Shown here in pieces: positions 57,437 to 64,000 of a stretch of DNA of 64,000 nucleotides. The stretch is from Candolleomyces eurysporus. Its lineage: Eukaryota; Basidiomycota; Agaricomycetes; Agaricales; Psathyrellaceae. The first letter of the stretch is position 1. Each line of letters opens with the position of its first letter. A program made the translations under genes and the position numbers. The notes beneath the pieces are model-generated. The model was given only the letters and a program-made list of their open reading frames with translations, did no database searches and had not been told where the DNA came from. The stretch covers positions 186,001 through 250,000 of the forward strand of contig JANBPK010000844.1 in NCBI GenBank assembly GCA_027579435.1, written 5' to 3'.

Positions 57437-59090
57437 GGATGATGACGACAGCATCCTGGGCCCTTCTTGAACTTCATCTGCTTTCCCTTCCGAGTTTTTT
57501 CAACGCAAATCACACAGTTATAGCAATGTACATCCAACAGGCCAAGTACTACCGTACTCCCCTCTCATCTTATACCCCCTCACCTTCCCACTCCAACGCG
57601 TTGATAGTGTTTGATGCGGTGCATAATGGGCCAGTGGCTGCGACCTTTTTGGCGTTGTTGGTAAATGTGATTGTTGCCTGGCGGACGGTAGAGGCCGGGA
57701 CGCTGAGTAGCTTGATCGTGAGTACCTCCAACACGTTTCATCCATCGCCTTTCTCTTCGCCTGTTCAGATCGTGCCTTATAGGACTACTGTTCATCCCTT
57801 CTTCGGGAGTTGCAATTGGCTGTACTGACTTACAGCCACCTCTCAGGTCTCTGATCCTCTGATTCCCCTTCGTCGTCAAGAGGTGTTGAGGTGGCGTCTC
57901 TCGTTGGAGCTGCGCCGAATTGCTCAGAGAGGTTGGGCTGGAGTTTCTCGCTTGTTCTGAGTCGCCTGAGTGTCCTCGTAACTCTATTGTTTCCTTCCAT
58001 CCCCCACGGCGTTTCGTGTCGACCCCCTCGTTCATTTGGTCATCTCGTCTCGTTCCTTCGTTCATTCATCAATTCTTACCTCCCCGGCCTTCTTTCGTCC
58101 CTCCACAACGCGATGGACGAGCGAAATGAGCTCCTCTGATTCTACCGTCTCTTTCTCGCTTATTTAGTTCTCTCTTGCTTCCTCTCACCCTTTCATTCGT
58201 TTTTCTCTTCCTCTCCCTCTCCTTTTTTTCACCTGACAGTCGACGATTGAAGATTAACGAACCCAACCACGAGTTCCGACCAATCCATTTGCTCTTCTCA
58301 TTATTTGATGTTCACGAATCTGATTGATCCCTTTACCTTCTTTCCAGTGGCCCTCATCTGCCCCAGTCAGCATGTTGAACATCGTCGTCAAAGTGATTAA
58401 CAAGACGCGACCTATGCCGTTGTACCTTCTTAGTGCGGTTTTGCTCGTACCGAGTCGGGTGACGTGATTTATATTGGGGGGAGGTCTTATATGATGTGAG
58501 TTTCTCTCTTTTCTTTTCGTTTGCTTTCCGACATAGATCTTTCGAACACTCTTTCGCTCCTCCTTTCCTTACTTACGGCGGCCGAAACTCTGAATTCGAC
58601 TTTATGCCTCCATCACCGGGTGTTCGTCCGCTCTTTGTCGTCGGAAGGGCCTTCCCAGTTCTTCGTTGTGGTTTCGATTCGATTGGAGTGCTTTTTTCTC
58701 GCATGCCATGGTCCCGAGTTTGCAGCCGTCTCTATGCGACATCAGAGATAGGGCTCCACTTACCTATTGCAACCAGAACTCATTCATTCATCCTTGTACC
58801 CCCTTCGCGTCGCACAGCCTCGAAATAGCTGCATGTTTCGTTGATTGGCTCCAAGTTTCTACGCTCGTTCGTTCTCTCTCGTGGCTCGTTATCCGCTCAA
58901 ACTTTTTTCAGCGTTGTTCTTGTTCCCTACCGTCGTACTCTTGAGGTTTTGTGACCGGCTGACTGACTTACTCCATTGTTCGCTCCTTTGTAGGCTCCGG
59001 ACTAGATAGCTGATGCAGTGTCAATTGCTACGTTGCTCAAGACTGCGTCCGTTCCTTCGTTTGATTTATTAGGGTGACAGAGGATGACCG
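57415..59090 (+). pseudogene. Chs7-like relic, most complete copy
   Basis: FDAVHNGPVAATFLALLVN, VIVAWRTVEAGTLSSLI and a GTGAGT donor (57604-57720) form the best central exon. VVKVINKTRPMPLYLLSAVL (58386-58445) is the RPM exon, with a stop after RVT. DAVSIATLLKTASV (near 59013) and MTEDDRR (near 59074) give the last helix and the T-E-D-D end expected of Chs7. Between them lie long pyrimidine-rich tracts. Stops in two exons make it a pseudogene. Confidence 0.5.
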
Positions 59091-59501
59091 AAGGTGCGTC
59101 TGCTTACTCCTTGTATATGCTTTCCTTCTGTGTTCTATTTTCGTGCGTTTTATTTTCCCAGCGGTCTCGGGTCTCACCTCTCACGTTTGCTGCTTGTCCG
59201 GACGGATGCCTAGGAACGAGCTCTCTTTGCCGGCCTTTTGTAGTCCAACCGTTAATGACTCTTTGCAATGGCTGGACCTGTATCCCGTTGTATGTATTTC
59301 AATACCGATTTTGTCTTAAAAAACANTTTTTTTCTTTCTTTTTTTTGTCATTGCTCCCTTGCGACTGTTAGTCGTTAGGATGCAGTCGTTCCGTCGCCTG
59401 GTCGCACCAGGTCGAAACTTTGGACGAGCAACAAAAAGTTACATGCTATGAATACTAAATACAGATTTCAAGGATGTCAGGTTCTAACAGACAATGACTC
59501 G
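59091..59501. other. spacer before B23 3' end
   Basis: CT-rich, with an N at 59326 beside a T run. No gene recognised. Confidence 0.4.
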
Positions 59502-60659
59502 CTACCGGTCCCAGGATTCATAGCTAGCGATTTCCTCCTTAAATACCTCGTTGACTTTCGCGTCCGACCCGGCGTTCGGGCGAATGCTGGGAGTTAGTAG
59601 CCTGAAGTTTGAGGGGCTCGTGTAAGACTGACACGAGGGACAAGTATAGCTCTGACAATGAAGTGGCACGCTTTCGCAACCCCCGCATCGTAGGTTTTGC
59701 AAGTTCACCCTCAGCGTGCCAGCCCGCACACTCAAGTCGCCATTATAGTAGAGATCTTGGGAATCGTTAACCCGTATCGTTCGAAGGCAATACTGGCAGG
59801 ATTGGGAAATCTTGAACATCGCCGAATGACAGCTTGAGTTGGAGCATCCCAGCGACGCCAAAGTGATTGGTGGCTTGGATGGGGTTTGCAGGCTCCTCAG
59901 TGTTTGGTTCTGGATCCACATCAGCATAAAAGCTGTCTCGATTCCTACTTGGGACTTGAGCTCAATGGGGTTGAGGGCTTCCTCTTGCGTCACGATCTCG
60001 CTCAATCCCTCCCTTAGCCACTTCGCGACTTTGTGAGCCCGAGCAAGGGTGACCTTTTCGCAGGAAGTGAGAGACATCTTCGACAGACTTATGATCGCGT
60101 GTTCCCTCATCTGGGCAGCACGGAGATGACTTTCAGCGTCTAGAGCAATTGAACGATTCAAGCGAGGACGCACCATCCTCATTTGCCACCTCGTCGATAA
60201 GTTGAGAATTCCCACCCATTCGTCCTTCGTTAAGGTGTATGAACCGAAGATCACATCATTCGGCCTGTCATTCCGTGCGTTAGGACGGCGAAAGGGAGAC
60301 TGGGAGATTCCACGTACGCAGGGTATAGGACTTTGATCAACGCACGGAAGTCCGCCGCTTGGTAGCCTTCCAACGTGATTGGAAAACTCTCGCTTGTCCC
60401 TTCGACGCTCTTTGCATCTCCGGCTTGAGGGATGTGGAACATTCCTTCAAAGACTGCAGAGTGCTCCGTGAATCTGTGTCGAGGAACCTCGAAGATGGTG
60501 TCTTCGACCTATCGATCCGGGTCATTATGAGGCATAGGCGCCGATATGCCCAAGGGCCGACATACCTGAAAAAAAAACTGTACTCCATCGCGTGATAGGC
60601 TCTGAATTAGTTATCTTAGCTGTGGATCTCACTCTCGCGGGGGGCATTCTCAAAGGCAT
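59502..60659 (-). CDS. B23: BTB zinc-ribbon protein, ARAHKVAKWL type
   Basis: Exon 1 starts at 60659 (MPLRMPPARVRSTAKITN, RWSTVFF) and ends at a run of nine T before CAG; one T fewer would restore the usual phase, so a homopolymer miscount is likely. Exon 2 starts at 60510 after TAG (VEDTIFEVPRHRFTEHSAVF, LEGYQAADFRALIKVLYPAY). Exon 3 is SYTLTKDEWVGILNLSTRWQ, and the exon 3-4 intron has no stop. Exon 4 is 60110-59502 (LARAHKVAKWLREGLSEI). The first ribbon has a widened first pair (C-S-N-S-S-C-x10-CQYC); the second is CGGC-x11-CPSC. The tail is EEIASYESWDR. It is the last member of the array. Confidence 0.77.
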
Positions 60660-60761
60660 TTTGTACGAGTAGCCTGGCAGCTGTAATGAGAGAGAAGGAG
60701 AGAAATCACGGCGACTATCGATTCGTGTCCATCGATGAAGTCATTCCCAAACGTCACGCCT

Positions 60762-60780
60762 ACACGAGGCTGAACATGTG
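60762..60780 (-). promoter_or_regulatory. upstream element A of B23
   Basis: ACACGAGGCTGAACATGTG, 103 bp before the start; ATCGATGAAG lies between (near 60731). Confidence 0.42.
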
Positions 60781-61517
60781 TTCTGTAAGTGGGCGCTTGG
60801 GACCCGGATAGCGCCAGCCGTCATCAATCACTCGTTCGGGAAACCCCGAGGCCTCATGATCCATCTCTGAGTTGTCTTAGAGAGCGTTCCAACTATCCGA
60901 AGCCAGACACATCGGAAGGTTGCGGCAACAGGTAGTATGCTCGAGACTCGACGCAAAGCGTTAGTGACTGTCGTCCTATACTACCTCTACCAGCGACGCG
61001 TCTGAGTCTAAATCCCTCCCAACCATCCTAGTCTGGCACGATGTCACGGGCAGGGTGTTTTAGGGACGGAAAATGGGCTTCATAACGAGAGACGACGATG
61101 AGGGGCACAGGATGGTGATTTTGATTCGATGAGGAAAGTCACAAAGAACCAACTCCAAGATGATCCGGAGCTTAACTTACGCACGGATTGGCTCACGGAG
61201 TAACGGTCTTAACAGTCACACACGACGAACACTCAAGCTCGAACAGATAGGTCTGTGACCGTCGGATGAAATTTTAATGTTGTACCCATCCCATCGAACA
61301 CCGCTGTCGAGCATTGGGCACCCTATTGTCTCGTCAATAAATGAGAATCTACGAGGGTAATCGACAGAGAGGGATGGCGTTAAGACGACTCGTCGATAAA
61401 TGTGCTGTTAGTGAATTGAGATGTAAAGATGACATCGGGGCCAGTGTCGGGAATCGGAGAGCGACTCGAGCGGCCGAGATGGTTGAGGTTAAGCAATATT
61501 CGGTAACCCTAAATGTG
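60781..61517. other. spacer between the array and the DUF6533 gene
   Basis: A weak trace of the spacer sequence upstream of B7 and B10 may be present near 60850-60930. No gene recognised. Confidence 0.35.
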
Positions 61518-62777
61518 TCAATTGAAGACGGTGGTAAGCCCATGAAATTTTAAGGACTGGGAAGATGTGGGTGCGTACGCAGAATGCAAATACAGGACAT
61601 ATCCAGCTAGTAAGTCGTTCAAAGATTGAGTGCAGATCAGTGCCGCCGATGCATTCACATACCCAAGTATGACCTGGACATATCCTGCAGGAGCGAGTGT
61701 AATAAGAATCAGTTGAGCAAACAGAATAGCTGCAGGTGAGAGCAATGAGTCTGTCGTATATGTAGAGCAGATCTGAAATTGAATGCACCAAAAAGTAGAA
61801 AGAACGCCCATGTCCCATCACGCATTAGGAGTTGGAGGATGGGTACATCTCCCCATCCTTCTTTGACCGCTCTAAGGAACTTCCACAATGTGAGCCCAAA
61901 CAGAACGGCTTGAAAAGCAATTGGGGCACTCCTAAACGGTATATATTAATATTTAGAAGCAAGTATCAAAGAGAGTGATCCGGGGAGATACTTACATGCC
62001 GACGAAGAGTAATTTGGAAACCCGAGTCATACTGCATAGGCTGTCATATCCGGCGAGCTTTGGCAGCCCCAGTATCCCGACGCTCATTGCAACCACCTCG
62101 TAAAGATAAAGAGCACCAATCAGAGATTGAACCACCCGGTTTCCGGGGTACAAAGCAAAGACTACCGGGTTAGGATTATCAATGAGGTGTGCGCGAGATA
62201 CAGAAGCGCCGCTCACTTCGAAGGATAAGGACATAGTCAACCGCAGAGACAATGAGTACTGTTGTGACACCTCGGTAGACATCCCAAATGTAACACTGTT
62301 GCACTGTATATTCAAACGTGTGCAATGGGTTACCGGAAAAGAGGCTAGATCTGGGCACAGGTTAGAACGTTGAACCACCGCAGGCAAAGTGCTGGCGCAC
62401 ATCTGGGAAAGGACCGAGAAGTATCGTATAAAGAAGAACATGAACTTTGGGATACTCCATGAAATGCTAGTGAACACATTGAGTGCGACGAAGACGACAA
62501 CCATTGAACTGGACTCACGGCCATATCACTGCAACCTAAGCCAGATCTCAGTTAGATGGTCCTCAACAAAGAAATCACTGCACCTCACTACCTCTTCGTG
62601 AAGAGTCAAAAGGAAGTCATAGATGAGGAAGGCCAAGGCAGCAGCTGAAGTACTTGAGTTAGGAGGTTTTTTCACCAACGCGGCGAGAAGCTCACTGCGG
62701 CTGTATGCAGCAACACCCCGAAGATAAAGGTCAGCCGACATCTTCTGTGACTGACGTCCAATCAGAAACAGAGGCAA
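61518..62777 (-). CDS. DUF6533 domain membrane protein
   Basis: Reading leftward from 62777 (a second candidate ATG, MSADLYLRG, is at 62741), exon 1 contains AALAFLIYDFLLTLHEE and ends at 62592 before GTAGTG. After a CTTAG acceptor a short exon gives VAVIWP, followed by ISWSIPKFMFFFIRYFSVLS. Together they form the D-x-x-x-T-x-x-E-V-x-x-I-W-x-x-x-W-S-x-x-K signature of DUF6533. Downstream frames carry hydrophobic segments (LIGALYLYEVVAMSVGILGL, LILITLAPAGYVQVILGYV) and the end lies near 61518. The later joins were not resolved. It is a distant relative of the two genes at 1-6027, on the opposite strand. Confidence 0.65.
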
Positions 62778-63601
62778 TTTCTCGAGTCCCGGAACACTAC
62801 TCTTACCATTTGACCCAGGGGAAGACGTGAATGGGGGAAAGAAAGTCGTACCAGGCGCCGGTGACCAAGAAATTCAAGCAACGCCTCATGGCACAGGGGA
62901 GGCACACCTGAGATCCGGAACCGGAGTGATTATTCCACAGCACATTAGGCCCCCAGTAAACGCTCTAGGCGTAACAAATGTATTGCGGGACCGCCTCGCA
63001 TGGTGCTGTATCCCATGCAGGACGTTTCGGTTAAATTAATTTAACGGTTCATTTGGTACAAAACCCACGTTTTGCCTGATCTCGTTTTGCTGCGACCCCA
63101 CATGGTCGTTATACACGTCATACTTCTGATTCCTGCCTCGTGCTTAGACCTAACGGGGGGAAAAATGTAGTGTTGGAAGCCCCAGAGTCATAGGAGACCA
63201 TAGCCGTGCACGCGTGCAGTGCAATTTATGTCTTCGCTGCGGAGGCAGAGGATCACGCCACTGTTGCTCTTCTATCGCCCGTTCTCTATTGAACTTGGAT
63301 TAAATTCCTTTCTAATATGATTAATGAATAAGGAAAACACCCGGCGTCCTGGCCTGCCCGCAAGGTTCATTATTTAGTGAAGAGGAAAGCTTGGTGAGCA
63401 GTTTGACATCGCCTCTGTGACTGTGAACTTCCCGACTAGGGCCTGAATGGACGCCGGAGCGCCAGAAAATGGACGTACAGAGACGTTTTTTCGTCTTGGG
63501 TTTCGTCTATGAGACCTAGCATAGCAGATGTCGTGATTGCGGAATTACCTACAAATAATAGCTAGCTGGCTTCAAGTCGGGACTCAGCATCCACTCTTAC
63601 C
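62778..63601. other. intergenic, no gene recognised
   Basis: Short frames only. It probably includes the promoter of the leftward DUF6533 gene and of whatever begins after 63602. Confidence 0.4.
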
Positions 63602-63970
63602 ATGCCCCTTGGATTCTGTTTAATTGGACTGGATCCAATCCTTCATACTTCTTGGTTTCCGCCTTTTTTCCTCCCTCCCTTTTCCTGCTCGTGTCCCTGT
63701 ATCACTCTCTCATTCGTCGGCTGTCAATTTGATGATACTCTAATTTACATTGACTCTGCGAATTTCACGGTGTCTTACATCTCAGATGAATTCCGGCTCG
63801 TAACTCTGAGCCAACAATGTCGCCCACGCGCGCGTACACTCAGCTCTTTACTGACGGCCGACAAATCTAGTACTAGGAATACCTTTCAAAATAAACTCGT
63901 TGCCGTTCAGACTTCTTTCCTTAAAATGGCTATCGTGCGACGATTCTCTTCACTGATTCGCTCCTCATGA
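63602..63970 (+). CDS. possible hypothetical protein, uncertain
   Basis: A 122-residue open frame starts MPLGFCLIGLDPI and has a hydrophobic stretch over residues 15-45, then FDDTLIYIDSANFTVSYI. It could be the start of a secreted or membrane gene that continues past the window, or chance. I do not recognise it, and no splice model was built. Confidence 0.2.
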   Translation: MPLGFCLIGLDPILHTSWFPPFFLPPFSCSCPCITLSFVGCQFDDTLIYIDSANFTVSYISDEFRLVTLSQQCRPRARTLSSLLTADKSSTRNTFQNKLVAVQTSFLKMAIVRRFSSLIRSS

Positions 63971-64000
63971 CTCTAGAAGTACATCAAAAGTCAGGTCCAA

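Noticed and set aside
1..64000. CRISPR arrays, rRNA genes or bacterial operons
   Set aside because: No regularly spaced direct repeats, no rRNA-like stretch, and pervasive short introns show eukaryotic DNA. tRNA genes were not found by eye, but a covariance search would be needed to exclude them.

Overview
The window looks like nuclear DNA of a mushroom-class fungus (Basidiomycota, Agaricomycetes). Genes are cut by many introns of about 50 nt with GT/AG ends. Three membrane proteins carry the fungal DUF6533 domain, there is a complete eukaryotic elongation factor 2 gene, and most of the window is a basidiomycete-type BTB/POZ gene family. Genus and species cannot be read from the sequence.

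Layout. 0-6 kb: two tandem DUF6533 membrane-protein genes on the + strand (the first cut by the window edge) with a decayed F-box-like gene between them. 6.5-7.2 kb: a small two-exon orphan gene. 7.4-8.9 kb: an AT-richer insertion carrying a broken PIF1-like helicase, probably a Helitron relic. 8.9-60.7 kb: an array of 23 BTB copies or relics (called B1-B23 here), all on the - strand except B2 and B12. About fifteen look intact or are broken only at an N base or homopolymer; the others are truncated, frameshifted or reduced to relics. A divergent eEF2 gene (18.6-21.5 kb) sits inside the array. 61.5-62.8 kb: a third DUF6533 gene on the - strand.

The BTB genes share one plan of four exons. Exon 1 is a short N-terminus ending in a W-G-G-x-x-F-F-K-like motif. 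Exon 2 is the BTB core, usually 188 nt. Exon 3 is a short linker holding a W-[IV]-G-V-L-N-L-S-T-[RK]-W-like motif. Exon 4, about 640-660 nt, has a helical BACK-like part, two C-x2-C...C-x2-C zinc ribbons and the conserved C-terminal tail E-E-[FI]-x-[DE]-E-I-x-x-Y-E-S-W-D-Q. Two subfamilies are interleaved: a 'GREHKVAKWF' type and an 'ARAHKVAKWL' type.

The spacers between BTB genes are not empty. Several hold CT-rich, decayed + strand copies of another multi-exon gene whose exons resemble the chitin-synthase export chaperone Chs7, often led by a repeat reading GATTAGATTAGATCGTGGCT. The array therefore seems to have grown by duplicating a two-gene unit (BTB on one strand, Chs7-like on the other). 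The BTB half was kept and diversified while the Chs7-like half decayed. Most BTB copies also keep an upstream element (GGCACGAGGCTGACCATGTG and variants) about 70-145 bp before the start codon, which suggests shared control. BTB proteins commonly act as adaptors of Cullin-3 ubiquitin ligases; that this family does so, with the zinc ribbons as a variable recognition part, is inference.
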